Positions 8,590 through 17,170 of a stretch of 64,000 nt of DNA are shown piece by piece. Positions within the stretch are counted from its first letter, which is position 1. Each line of letters starts with the position of its first letter. The stretch is taken from contig JADZEK010000049.1 of NCBI GenBank assembly GCA_020850595.1, positions 23,506-87,505 of the forward strand, in the 5' to 3' direction. The notes under the pieces were generated by a model that made no database searches, was not told the DNA's origin, and saw only the letters and a list, made by a program, of their open reading frames with translations. The DNA comes from Anaerolineales bacterium. Its GTDB lineage: Bacteria; Chloroflexota; Anaerolineae; Anaerolineales; UBA6663. Made by a program: the position numbers and the translations under genes.

Positions 8590-10053
8590 CTAAGCCCGAC
8601 CAAACCAGGCCTCGCGCTGCCGCAGAAAATCGGTATAAAGCCCCGCATACCGCGGCGCGGCCGACGGCCGCGGCTGGGTTACGTCCGGCGCGCCGGTCAT
8701 CGCCGCGCACGCCGCGGCAACCTCGGCGTGAACGCCCGTCGCCGCGGCTGCCAGCATCGCCGCGCCCAGGCACGAATCAGCTTCCGCAAAGCCCAGCGGC
8801 CGGTCGAGCACATCGGCCACAATCTGCCGCCATAGCGGGCTGCGCGCTCCGCCGCCCGTAATGCCCAGCGGCCCGCCCGCCGCCCCCAGGCCCGCCAGCG
8901 CGTCCAGGACTTCCCGCAGGGCAAAGGCTACGCCTTCCAGCACCGCCAGGGCCAAATCTGCCTGGTCAGTCGCCAGGGTCAGTCCCGAAAAAGCCCCGCG
9001 CGCCTCGCCGTTGTCGTGGGGCGTGCCCTGACCCATGAGATACGGGAAGAACCGCACCCCTCGTCCGCCTGGCGGCCGGCCCGCGCACTCGGCGAGCAAA
9101 TGGGCATAGGCCGCGTCCGCCGCCTCCCCACCGCCCAACAGCCCGGCCAGCCACTGGAGGCAGGCCGCGCCTGCCCGCGTTTGCCCGCCCACCACCCAGC
9201 GCCCAGCCAGATACGGCCAACAGAAAATCGCCTGGCTCAGGCGCGCCTCCGCCGCCGCCGGCCGTTCCGTCACCGCGTAAATGACCCCATTGGTCGCCAG
9301 GGTGATGACGGCCTGCCCGGCCAGCAGCGCACCCTGGCTCAGCGTCGCCGCGGCGCCGTCGTTCAGCCCCGTGACCACCGGCAGCCCCGGCCTAAGCCCC
9401 AACTCCCGCGCCTGGGCCGGGCGCAGCTTTCCCACCACAGCGTCCGGCGCGCCTGGCGGCGGCAGCCGATCGAGCGCCCAGCCACAGGCGGCGCACACGA
9501 TCTGCCAGGCTGGTTCAGCCGCCGGCTCGCTCGAAGGGTCTGCCGCCGTGTGGCCGGTCAGCCACTGCGCCAGATACGCTTTCACCCCGAGCGCCAGCGT
9601 GGTTTGCCCGGCCAGTTCCGGGTGCGTTTCGGTGAACCAGCGCAGCTTGCCGGCAAAGGCCGCCAGGGGCAGGCCCAGGCCCACCCATTCCGCGCCGATC
9701 TCAGCCAGCAAAGCGCGCGCCTGGGGCGCCGAGCGCTCATCCTGCCAGATTGGCACACGCTCCAGCAGCGCGCGCCCGGCCGCATCCACCGGCACCAGCC
9801 CCGGCGCGTGCGCCGAGAGGCCCAGGGCCGCGATGTCGGCCGCACCGTCGCCCAATTGGGCGGTCAGCTCGCTCATGGCGCGGGCGCAGGCCTGGCGCCA
9901 GTCGGCGGGGGCTTGCTCCGCCCAGCCCGGCTGGGGGTAATCGGTCGGGTAGGGGGCGGTAGCCTTCCCCAGGCGCGTGCCGTCAGGCGCAAAGGCAGCC
10001 GCCTTCACCTGGCTGGTGCCCAGGTCCAGGCCGACAAGGATGGGCTGGCCCAT
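8590..10053 (-). CDS. FGGY-family carbohydrate kinase (xylulokinase-like)
   Basis: This 487-residue kinase begins ILVGLDLGTSQVKAAAF, the phosphate-1 motif of the FGGY/actin-like ATPases. It has GLSAHAPGLVPVD and a catalytic-base region around VPIWQDER in the first half. The GLNDGAAATLSQGAL segment and the LGITGGGARSPLWRQIVAD adenosine motif lie in the second half. Its length fits xylulokinase-type enzymes. It lies between the ABC importer genes and the creatininase gene, so it probably phosphorylates the sugar or polyol that the importer brings in. It is only distantly like the FGGY kinase at 4084. Confidence 0.88.
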   Translation of the reverse strand: MGQPILVGLDLGTSQVKAAAFAPDGTRLGKATAPYPTDYPQPGWAEQAPADWRQACARAMSELTAQLGDGAADIAALGLSAHAPGLVPVDAAGRALLERVPIWQDERSAPQARALLAEIGAEWVGLGLPLAAFAGKLRWFTETHPELAGQTTLALGVKAYLAQWLTGHTAADPSSEPAAEPAWQIVCAACGWALDRLPPPGAPDAVVGKLRPAQARELGLRPGLPVVTGLNDGAAATLSQGALLAGQAVITLATNGVIYAVTERPAAAEARLSQAIFCWPYLAGRWVVGGQTRAGAACLQWLAGLLGGGEAADAAYAHLLAECAGRPPGGRGVRFFPYLMGQGTPHDNGEARGAFSGLTLATDQADLALAVLEGVAFALREVLDALAGLGAAGGPLGITGGGARSPLWRQIVADVLDRPLGFAEADSCLGAAMLAAAATGVHAEVAAACAAMTGAPDVTQPRPSAAPRYAGLYTDFLRQREAWFGRA

Positions 10054-10072
10054 AGGACCGCAAACCGGTGGG

Positions 10073-10855
10073 CTAATGCGTCGCGTGGTCGGGCGGCGCG
10101 CCGAACGCTTCGCGGGTGCCGGTGATCAGGCCCGTCACCTCTTCAATGCTGGTCTGGCCGACCGGGGCCAGGCCCACGCGCGTCCCTCGGCGCAGCACCA
10201 GCACCCGGTCGCAAGTGTCGAAAACGTCCTGGATGCGGTGGGTGATGAAGATCATCGAGCGCCCCTGGTCGCGCAGGCGTCGCATCAGGTCCAGCAGCGG
10301 CGGGATGGTCTTAACCGACAGGCTGGCCGTCGGCTCATCCATGATGATCACCTTGGCGTCGAACGCGATGGCCCGGGCAATCGCCACCGCCTGCTGCTGC
10401 CCGCCCGAGAGGTCCGTCACAATCGTGTCAACCGAGTCAATCCGAATGTGCGTTTCACCCAGCGTGTCTCGCGCGATGCGCCGCATGGTCTTGCGGTCTA
10501 GCAGCGGCAGCCCGGCCACCGAATGTTTCAGCTCGCGGCCCAAAAAGATATTGTCGGCAATGCTCAGGTTCGGGGCCAGCGAAAAGTCCTGATAGATCAT
10601 CTCGATGCCGTAGCGCCGCGCCGCAGACGGGTTGCGGATGTGCGCCCGTTCGCCGTCAATGAAGATTTCGCCCGCATCCGGCTTGTGAACGGCCGTCAAC
10701 AGCTTCATCAGCGTTGACTTGCCCGCGGCGTTGTCGCCCACCAGGCCCAGGATCTCGCCCTTGTTCAGCTCCAGGTCTACGTTCGCGACCGCCTGAACCG
10801 AGCCAAAGCTCTTGGATATACCCTGCATCACCAGCAGTGGCGCTGCCGCCGCCAT
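10073..10855 (-). CDS. ABC sugar importer, single-domain ATPase
   Basis: This 260-residue protein is one complete nucleotide-binding domain. It has Walker A GDNAAGKS (residues 40-47), signature LSGGQQQ (149-155), Walker B VIIMDEP (169-175), and a switch His in FITHRIQD. The first half closely follows ribose/fructose-type (RbsA/FrcA) ATPases, but only one domain is present instead of the usual tandem pair, as in FrcA, so it would act as a homodimer. It pairs with the substrate-binding lipoprotein and the permease upstream. A perfect 17-bp hairpin separates it from the binding-protein gene. Confidence 0.93.
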   Translation of the reverse strand: MAAAAPLLVMQGISKSFGSVQAVANVDLELNKGEILGLVGDNAAGKSTLMKLLTAVHKPDAGEIFIDGERAHIRNPSAARRYGIEMIYQDFSLAPNLSIADNIFLGRELKHSVAGLPLLDRKTMRRIARDTLGETHIRIDSVDTIVTDLSGGQQQAVAIARAIAFDAKVIIMDEPTASLSVKTIPPLLDLMRRLRDQGRSMIFITHRIQDVFDTCDRVLVLRRGTRVGLAPVGQTSIEEVTGLITGTREAFGAPPDHATH

Positions 10856-10889
10856 ACAACCTCGTCTTTCTGACCCTGCCCCGCTCTGT

Positions 10890-10935
10890 GGCAGTTACCG
10901 GCTCGCCCGGCGCATGCAGCGAGCCGGTAACTGCC
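10890..10935. promoter_or_regulatory. Perfect 17-bp hairpin between binding-protein and ATPase genes
   Basis: GGCAGTTACCGGCTCGC (10890-10906) is the exact complement of 10919-10935, with a 12-base loop. There is no T-run on the minus strand, so it looks like an mRNA-stabilising or partially terminating structure rather than a full terminator. It would allow more binding protein than ATPase to be made from one transcript. Confidence 0.75.
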
Positions 10936-10954
10936 CGGTCCTCATCCGGCGCGG

Positions 10955-11974
10955 CTAAGGCTGCCAGTCGCCGATGGGGCACTCCAACTCATACGTCTCG
11001 CCGTCGGCCTGGTGCACGGTCACGGGCCACGGGCTGAAGGGCTTCACCTCCGCCCCGGTCGTCAGGTAGTCATAGATCTGCTGCATTTGCGCCTGCGCGC
11101 CAGAGTAGGAGCTCCATTCGAAAGCGGCGATCAACTCGCCGTCGGCCAGCCACGTCTGGCTCTCCGGGGCAAAGCCGCCGCTGATGACCTTGATCTTGTC
11201 GGTCAGTTCCTGGGCCTTGAGGGCCTGCACCACCCCGCCCGTCATCACTTCCGAGATGACGTAGATGCCCTTGAGATCGGCGTTGGCCGCCAGCACGTCC
11301 TCGGTGATCGCCTGGGCCCGCGCCGGGTCCCAGTCGGCGTAGCCCGTCATCACCTTCTCGATCTCCGGGTGCTCGCTCAGGTACTGGTTCACGCCGTCAT
11401 CGTTCCAGGTGACCAGCGCCATGCCGGCAAAACCGTTGATATGCAGAATCTTGCCCTCGTTGCCGATGGCGTTGGCCAGGTACTCGGCGCTGCGATAGCC
11501 GATGCAGTACAGGTCGTTGCCGCTGTGGTTGAGCACCTTGTCGCTGGCGGCAGCGTTGTCAATGCTGAAGACCGGAATGCCCTTCTCCACCGCTTTGTCA
11601 ATAGACGGGCCGACCGCGTCGGCGTTGGCGGCGGCGATCAGCAGCGCGTCAATGTCCTGGGTCAGCAGGTCTTCAATGTCGCTGGCCTGCTTAGCCGGGT
11701 CGTTGCCGTGCTCGATGTGAATCAGCTTGACGCCCAGTTCGTCGGCCTTGTCCTTCAGGCCGTTGAACAGCTGAATCTGAAAGTCATCCAGCAGGGGCGG
11801 GCCGGAGAAAGCCACGGTGATTTCGTCATCCACCGGGGCTTGGGTGGCCGCCGGAGCCTCCGTGGGGGCCGGGGCCTGGGTGGGGGCCGGGGTGGCCGCG
11901 GGCTGGCAGGCGGTCGCCAGCAGGGCGACGAGCAGCAGGCCCACCAGCCATTTCGGGACGTGTAACGTGCGCAT
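10955..11974 (-). CDS. ABC sugar importer, substrate-binding lipoprotein
   Basis: This 339-residue protein has a signal peptide with lipobox LLATAC (Cys23), then a Pro/Thr/Ala linker to about residue 50. A periplasmic-binding-protein type I domain follows (VAFSGPPLLDDFQIQLFNGL, DALLIAAANADAVGPSI, GIPVFSIDNAAA), like ribose and simple-sugar binders. The ATG at 11974 follows AGGAGG; a longer frame has no ribosome site. It is anchored outside the membrane and delivers substrate to the permease encoded at 12075. Confidence 0.93.
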   Translation of the reverse strand: MRTLHVPKWLVGLLLVALLATACQPAATPAPTQAPAPTEAPAATQAPVDDEITVAFSGPPLLDDFQIQLFNGLKDKADELGVKLIHIEHGNDPAKQASDIEDLLTQDIDALLIAAANADAVGPSIDKAVEKGIPVFSIDNAAASDKVLNHSGNDLYCIGYRSAEYLANAIGNEGKILHINGFAGMALVTWNDDGVNQYLSEHPEIEKVMTGYADWDPARAQAITEDVLAANADLKGIYVISEVMTGGVVQALKAQELTDKIKVISGGFAPESQTWLADGELIAAFEWSSYSGAQAQMQQIYDYLTTGAEVKPFSPWPVTVHQADGETYELECPIGDWQP

Positions 11975-12074
11975 TAGACTCCTCCTATCGAGATGAACCA
12001 TTGGGTGCGGTGAGTGAGCCAATCGGATTGCGCGGAATGACCACCTCCTGTCGAACGGGGCGGTAAGCCCCAGC

Positions 12075-13067
12075 CTAGCTGTTGCGGCGCTGAAGGGTAT
12101 CCACCATCACCGCCAGCAGGATGATCAGACCCTTGAACACGTACTGATAAAAGCCCGAAACGCCCAGCAGGTTTAGGCCGTTATTGATAAACCCCAACAT
12201 GAACACGCCGATGAGCGTGCCCACCACCCCGCCCGTTCCGCCCGACACCGAGGCGCCCCCGATCAGCACGGCCGCGATGCTGTCCAGTTCCATGCCCACC
12301 CCGGCGTTCGGCTGGGCCGAGGCCACCCGCCCGAGCAGCACGATAGATGCCAGGGCCGTCAGCAGCGCGCTCCCGATGAACACACCCAGGGTCAGGCGCG
12401 TGAGGTGGATGCCGCACACGCGGGCCGCCTCCCGGTTGCCGCCCATGGCGTACAGATGGCGGCCCACCGCCGTGTAGCGCAGGACAAAGCCCATCAGCCC
12501 GGCCACGCAGACCAGCGTAATCAGCGACCACGGCACCGGCCCCACGTTGCCCGCGCCCAGAAACTCGTAAGGCATCGGAAACCGGATGAACGGGTGTCCG
12601 TCGGTATAGATCAGCGTGATCCCGCGGGCCACATACATCGTGCTCAGCGTGATGATCACCGAGATGCCCGTGCCCCGGCTCACCAAGAAGCCGTTGGTCA
12701 GGCCCCAGGCCAACGTCACGGCCAGCGCCACCGTCAACGCCGGCCCAAAGCCCCACTGCAGCGACAACCCGCCCAGCAGCGCGCCAAACAGGCCCAGGTA
12801 GCTGCCAATGGATAGGTCAATGTTGCCCGTCAGCAGGCACAGCAGCTGCGCCAGTGCCAGGATGCCGATCACCGCCACCTGGCGCGTGACATTAAACAGA
12901 TTATTGGCGGTCAAGAAGACCGGCGAGCTGAATGAAAGAAACACCAGCCAGACGATCAGCACCGTGGGCAGGATCAGGCGCGAGAGCTGCCGCCGCAGCG
13001 CCCGCCGCCGGTCGAAGGCCAGGTTGGCCGGCTGGTGGAGGTCCAACGATTGATCGAGTTGGCCCAT
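12075..13067 (-). CDS. ABC sugar importer, permease (RbsC-like)
   Basis: This 330-residue protein has about 8-10 hydrophobic segments. It carries the family motifs of branched sugar permeases: GNIDLSIGSYLGL near residue 80, an NGFLVSRG region, the EAA-like loop GGNREAARVCGIHL near 198-211, and the late GGASVSGGTGGVVGTLIG. These are diagnostic for RbsC/XylH-type permeases. The ATG follows AAGGA. It lies between the regulator and binding-protein genes in the operon. Confidence 0.93.
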   Translation of the reverse strand: MGQLDQSLDLHQPANLAFDRRRALRRQLSRLILPTVLIVWLVFLSFSSPVFLTANNLFNVTRQVAVIGILALAQLLCLLTGNIDLSIGSYLGLFGALLGGLSLQWGFGPALTVALAVTLAWGLTNGFLVSRGTGISVIITLSTMYVARGITLIYTDGHPFIRFPMPYEFLGAGNVGPVPWSLITLVCVAGLMGFVLRYTAVGRHLYAMGGNREAARVCGIHLTRLTLGVFIGSALLTALASIVLLGRVASAQPNAGVGMELDSIAAVLIGGASVSGGTGGVVGTLIGVFMLGFINNGLNLLGVSGFYQYVFKGLIILLAVMVDTLQRRNS

Positions 13068-13109
13068 GCGCAGTTCCTTCTAGGTCTTTAGCTGGTTGTG
13101 CCGCGCGCC

Positions 13110-13931
13110 CTAGTCACCGGCCGGCACCGTCAGCACCTCGATGCCGGCGGCCTCGAGCGCTTGGCGCTGGTCGGCGGGCAGGCCGTCGTCAGTCACCAGG
13201 GTGTTGACCACCGCCAGCGGCGCCACCGCCGCAAACGCCGTCCGGCCGATCTTGCTAGAATCGGCCAGCACAATGCGCTGGCGCGCGTTCTGAATGAGCG
13301 CCTGCTTCACCACGGCATCATCCACGTTAAACTCGGTCAGACCCGCCTTCAGGTCCAGGCCGCCCACGCCGATGAAAGCCTTGTCCACGTGGTAGTTGCT
13401 GTAAGTCTGCGCCGGGATGGGGCCGATCATGGACAGTTCGCCCGCCCGCACGATGCCGCCCGTCAGGATCAACCGCACATCCGACGTCAGCGACAGGCGC
13501 GCCACAATCGCGTTGGCAATCGGCAGGCTGGCGGTCAAGATCGTGAGGTTGCGCTTGCCCCCCAGCGCCTGGGCCAGCTCGAGCAAGGTCGTGCCCACAT
13601 CCAGGGCCAGGCTGTCGCCGTCCAGCACCAACTCGGCCGCCCGGCGGCTTATCGCCTGCTTGCGCGCTTCGTGGCGCGTGGCCCGCAGTGCATACGGCGG
13701 CTCGAAGCTGCGTCCCAGATTCACCACCGCGCCGCCGTGCACGCGCCGTATCAGCCCCTCGCGCTCCAGGTCGCGCAAGTCGCGGCGGATGGTCATTTCC
13801 GACACGCCGAACAAATCGCACAATTGCGCTACGCGCTTGCTGCCGCTGGCCTGCACCAACTCCACAATCGTCCGGCGGCGGTCAGTCTGCATCGGTGGCC
13901 CAGGCGGGGGGTGATCAAGGAGGGCGGTCAT
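13110..13931 (-). CDS. DeoR/GlpR-family transcriptional regulator
   Basis: This 273-residue protein has a DeoR helix-turn-helix near residues 18-75 (RRTIVELVQASGSKRVAQL, VSEMTIRRDLRDLEREG, RRVHGGAVV). A sugar-phosphate sensor domain follows, with LDVGTTLLELAQAL, LTGGIVR and KAFIGVGGLDLKAGLTEFN, the last being the typical effector-binding segment. DeoR proteins usually repress their own catabolic operon until a phosphorylated sugar binds. Its place inside the operon and the repeats at 18032-18084 suggest it controls that promoter. ATG 13931 and the internal ATG 13892 are both possible starts. Confidence 0.9.
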   Translation of the reverse strand: MTALLDHPPPGPPMQTDRRRTIVELVQASGSKRVAQLCDLFGVSEMTIRRDLRDLEREGLIRRVHGGAVVNLGRSFEPPYALRATRHEARKQAISRRAAELVLDGDSLALDVGTTLLELAQALGGKRNLTILTASLPIANAIVARLSLTSDVRLILTGGIVRAGELSMIGPIPAQTYSNYHVDKAFIGVGGLDLKAGLTEFNVDDAVVKQALIQNARQRIVLADSSKIGRTAFAAVAPLAVVNTLVTDDGLPADQRQALEAAGIEVLTVPAGD

Positions 13932-14000
13932 GGATGGTCGAATGTGTTCCGATAGTACGCTTGCCGTGTGCGTTTGTCAATTACCTGTGTGCGCCCGCGC

Positions 14001-15083
14001 CTACACCAGAAAACGGCCCTTTTCCAAAACCACCCGGCCGTCGAGCCAAATCTGGCCCTCCTGGCGCAAATCCTTGATGATGTCCCAATGCAAGGCCGAC
14101 TGGTTGATGCCCTTGTTCTCGGCATACGCCCGGCCCAGGGCCAGGTGCACCGTGCCGCCGATCTTCTCGTCGTAAAGTATGTCGTAGCAGAAGCGCTGAA
14201 TGCCGAAGTTCGTGCCCACCCCAAACTCTCCTAGCCGGCGCGCCCCCGCGTCCATGTCCAGCAGCTTGTCTAGCAATGCCTGATTAGTGCGCGCCGTCGC
14301 CCGCACCACCTGCCCCTGGTCGAACTCCAGCCGAATGCCCTCGACCCTCTGGCCCACGTAGACCCCCGGAAAGTCAAACGTGATCGTCCCTTGCGCGCTG
14401 TCATCCACCGGCGCCGTGAAAATCTCGCCGTCAGGCATGTTCAGATGCCCGTCGGCCACTTCATAAACGCGGCCGCGCGTAGAGAACGTCAGGTCGGTGC
14501 CCCCGCCCACCAGGCGCACTCTCTCGGCCGCCTGGAACACCGCGCACAGCTCGCGGTAGCGCTGGGCTTCGGCCGCCCAGTCGCGCAGCGTGGCGCTGAA
14601 GAAGAACGCCATCATCTCGTCCAGGCTCATCTCCGCCTGCTGCGCCAGCGCCTCGTTCGGCACGCGCACCAGCACCCAGCGCGTCTGCTCGTTGCGCAGC
14701 GCGCTCACCTGGCCCATCGCGCGCTTGTGGGCGGCGATCTTCTCGGGCGCGATGCCCGTAAACTCGTGCGGGTTGCGCGCGCCCCGCAGGCCGATATACA
14801 CGTCGGCCCACTCCATCCCGTGCGCCTGCATCTCCGGCGCCCAGTCCAGTTGCGCCTGGTTGCCATAGCGCATCAGGTCGCGCTCCAGGTATGCCGACTG
14901 AAATTCCACGTGCGGCAGCCCCCCCGCCCGGATGACCGCCGCGTGCACCGCCCGCGCCAGCGCGAAGGTCTCCACCTCCATCATCGTGATCTGCACCTTC
15001 TGGCCGGGCTGTACCTCGGTCGAATAGCTGACCAGGATGTCGGCGAGTTGTTCCCATTCACTGCGCCTGCGTTCGTTGTCCAT
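14001..15083 (-). CDS. M29-family aminopeptidase (AmpS/PepS-like)
   Basis: This 360-residue protein matches the M29 thermophilic aminopeptidases. The co-catalytic metal ligands are visible in order: Glu in NMPDGEIFTAPVDDS, Glu in LGEFGVGTN, His in GGTVHLALG, and His and Asp in SALHWDII. The N-terminal part (VQPGQKVQI, FALARAVHAAVIRAGG) is the usual lid domain. The enzyme removes N-terminal residues from short peptides in the cytoplasm. Its place in a sugar-importer operon suggests that the imported compound carries an aminoacyl or amide part, or that the enzyme has been adapted to such a substrate. Confidence 0.9.
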   Translation of the reverse strand: MDNERRRSEWEQLADILVSYSTEVQPGQKVQITMMEVETFALARAVHAAVIRAGGLPHVEFQSAYLERDLMRYGNQAQLDWAPEMQAHGMEWADVYIGLRGARNPHEFTGIAPEKIAAHKRAMGQVSALRNEQTRWVLVRVPNEALAQQAEMSLDEMMAFFFSATLRDWAAEAQRYRELCAVFQAAERVRLVGGGTDLTFSTRGRVYEVADGHLNMPDGEIFTAPVDDSAQGTITFDFPGVYVGQRVEGIRLEFDQGQVVRATARTNQALLDKLLDMDAGARRLGEFGVGTNFGIQRFCYDILYDEKIGGTVHLALGRAYAENKGINQSALHWDIIKDLRQEGQIWLDGRVVLEKGRFLV

Positions 15084-15102
15084 CGCGGTTGCCTCGGCTT
15101 GC

Positions 15103-16074
15103 TTACAGCGCGCCGCTCGCCCAGGCGGGCAGCCAGGCGTTCAGCCGTTCGCTCAGTTGGCTCTGCCACATCACCGTAATGCAGGCCGCCGGGTTGAGCA
15201 GGCCGCGCTCGGTGATGATGGCCGTCACCAGCTCAGGCGGGGTCTCGTCAAAAATGCGGCCGATCACCTGGGCCTCGGGCGGGTATTGCTCGCTGAGCAC
15301 CTCGTGCCGGTGGATTGGGTCTACGCGGAAGGGCAGCCCCAGCAGGGTGCTGGCGTCGAACTTGAGCGTGTCGGCGGCGATGTAAAACGGCACGCCGTGC
15401 GCCTTGGCCACCAGCGCCGTGGGGTAGGTGCCCACCTTGCACAGCGAATAACCGTGCGACGAGACCGCATCCGCCCCCACGAACACCACGTCGGCCTGCG
15501 GCACCAATTCGCCGATGCAGGCGTCAATGCTCACGGCCACCGGAATGCCCAGTTTCGCCATTTCGGTCACCGTCCACAGGCCCTCGTTCGCCGGGCGCGA
15601 CTCGGTCACGACCACGCGGAAACGCTTGCCCTGTTCCCAGGCGCGCCGCAGGATGCGCCAGACCGTGGACGACATGCTGTACATAAACACGGTGTCGCCG
15701 TTCTGCACCTTCGCGGCGCCGTAATCGGCAATCCGCCCCAGGGCCGTCTCGGCAAAGGCCAGGAACTCATCGGCCGCGGCCAGCACCTCGGCCCTGAGCG
15801 CTGCCACCGGCGCCTGCGCCGCCAGCCCGGCTTCCAGGCGGCCCAGCAGCCGGTGCAGGGCGTTGATCGGCGGGGCCAGCGAAGGCGTCACGCGCAAGAT
15901 GTCTTGCGCCGCCTGCTCCACCTCGGCCGCCAGCGCCGCGCTGTCGCTGGCCGAGCTGTCGCCCACCAGCGTCGCCAGGGCGCGCACGACCTCCTTGGCC
16001 GTGTCGGCCGCGCCGCCAATCACGTCGGTGCGAATCCGCTCGACCACGGTCGTTATCGCCGGATGTTGCGTCAT
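15103..16074 (-). CDS. eIF2B/MtnA-like sugar-phosphate isomerase family protein, copy 1
   Basis: This 323-residue protein belongs to the family of eIF2B alpha/beta/delta, MtnA and ribose-1,5-bisphosphate isomerase. It has an N-terminal helical domain to about residue 115, then a Rossmann-like domain with TESRPANEG (157-165), VGADAVSSHG (199-208) and the phosphate loop KVGTYP (213-218). The Asp of GAD, catalytic in MtnA, is kept. The cysteine of the MtnA and R15P-isomerase active site is missing: the segment reads MYSMSST. The ATG at 16074 follows GGAGG. It lies directly after a paralog, separated by 2 bp. Confidence 0.85.
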   Translation of the reverse strand: MTQHPAITTVVERIRTDVIGGAADTAKEVVRALATLVGDSSASDSAALAAEVEQAAQDILRVTPSLAPPINALHRLLGRLEAGLAAQAPVAALRAEVLAAADEFLAFAETALGRIADYGAAKVQNGDTVFMYSMSSTVWRILRRAWEQGKRFRVVVTESRPANEGLWTVTEMAKLGIPVAVSIDACIGELVPQADVVFVGADAVSSHGYSLCKVGTYPTALVAKAHGVPFYIAADTLKFDASTLLGLPFRVDPIHRHEVLSEQYPPEAQVIGRIFDETPPELVTAIITERGLLNPAACITVMWQSQLSERLNAWLPAWASGAL

Positions 16075-16076
16075 AT

Positions 16077-17063
16077 TCAAGCCTCCTGAATGAAAGCCGC
16101 GGCCACCCGCCGGGTCAGCCAGTCGCTGGCCGGCAGAGCCAGCATGATGTCGGCGCACGCTTGGGGGGCCAGCACGCCGCGCTCAGTGACAATGCCCGCC
16201 AACAAAGCTGCGGGGGTGCGGTCAAATAGATGCCCGGCCGGCCGGGTGGAACCGCCGGCCGGCGCCTGCGCCGTGCGGTCGCCGGGCTGGAACCGCAGCG
16301 CGTCCAGGGGGGGCCGCCGGCCCTGCATCGAAGCCGTGTCGAACTTCAGGGTGTCGGCCGCCACGTAGACGCGCACACCGTGGCGGCGGGCGGCCAGCGC
16401 CGCCGGGTACGTGCCCACTTTGCACACGACGCTGCCGTCGGCTTCAATCGCCTCCGCGCCCAACAGCATCAGGCTGGCCCGCGGCGTCACGAACTGCAAA
16501 GCGGCGTCAATCGTCACCTCCACCGGCACGCCCAGGGCCGCCAACTCGCCAGCCGTCTCCAGCCCATCCTGGTTCGGGCGCGACTCAGTCACCCGCGCGC
16601 GAAAACGCTTGCCCGCGCGCCAGGCCTCCGCCAGCGTGCGGCGCACCGTCTCGCTCAGCGTCCAGGTGACGACCAGCCCGTTTTCAGGGATCAGCGCCGC
16701 CCCGGTCCGCGCCACTTGTTCACGCGCCGCCTGGGCCTGCGCCGCCAGCCGCCTGGCTTCGCCTTCGAGCGCCCCGCGCAGCGTCTCCACGTCCGTGCTG
16801 TTCGCCGCCGTGCGTTCGGCCGCGGCCAGCAAGCGATGCAGCACGTTGCGCGGCGGCGCGTAGGCGGGCATGGCCGTCACCAGCGCGTCAGCCGCCGCAT
16901 ACAGTTCATCCAGCAGGCCCATCGCTGTGCTGGCCGCGCTGTCGGCCGCCACCTGCGCCAGGGCCTGCCCCACTTCGCGCCCGCTGCGCGCGGCATGCAG
17001 CTCCAGCGCCGTCAGGCGTCGTACCAGGTTTACAACGGCTGGATGCTGCCTCGGAGCAGTCAT
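16077..17063 (-). CDS. eIF2B/MtnA-like sugar-phosphate isomerase family protein, copy 2
   Basis: This 328-residue protein is a paralog of the product of the next gene, with the same order of motifs: TESRPNQDG (159-167), LGAEAIEADG (201-210) and CKVGTYP (214-220). Here the catalytic Asp is replaced by Glu (GAE), as in the regulatory eIF2B subunits, and the active-site Cys position reads TWTLSE. A likely reading is a heteromeric enzyme in which copy 1 is catalytic and copy 2 is structural or regulatory. This is inferred; no complex has been shown. Confidence 0.85.
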   Translation of the reverse strand: MTAPRQHPAVVNLVRRLTALELHAARSGREVGQALAQVAADSAASTAMGLLDELYAAADALVTAMPAYAPPRNVLHRLLAAAERTAANSTDVETLRGALEGEARRLAAQAQAAREQVARTGAALIPENGLVVTWTLSETVRRTLAEAWRAGKRFRARVTESRPNQDGLETAGELAALGVPVEVTIDAALQFVTPRASLMLLGAEAIEADGSVVCKVGTYPAALAARRHGVRVYVAADTLKFDTASMQGRRPPLDALRFQPGDRTAQAPAGGSTRPAGHLFDRTPAALLAGIVTERGVLAPQACADIMLALPASDWLTRRVAAAFIQEA

Positions 17064-17170
17064 GTGGGCGGAGGGCCGGCGTCTTCGTCAAACTTGGGCC
17101 AATGCCCGGTGTTGGGGTCTGTTCGGCGCATTGGCCCGCCTGCGGCGGCGGCCAGGCAGCGCCCGGCGCG

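Noticed and set aside
15103..17063. Annotation as methylthioribose-1-phosphate isomerase (mtnA)
   Set aside because: The active-site cysteine is missing in both paralogs and the context is a sugar-importer operon, although mtnP lies elsewhere in the window.
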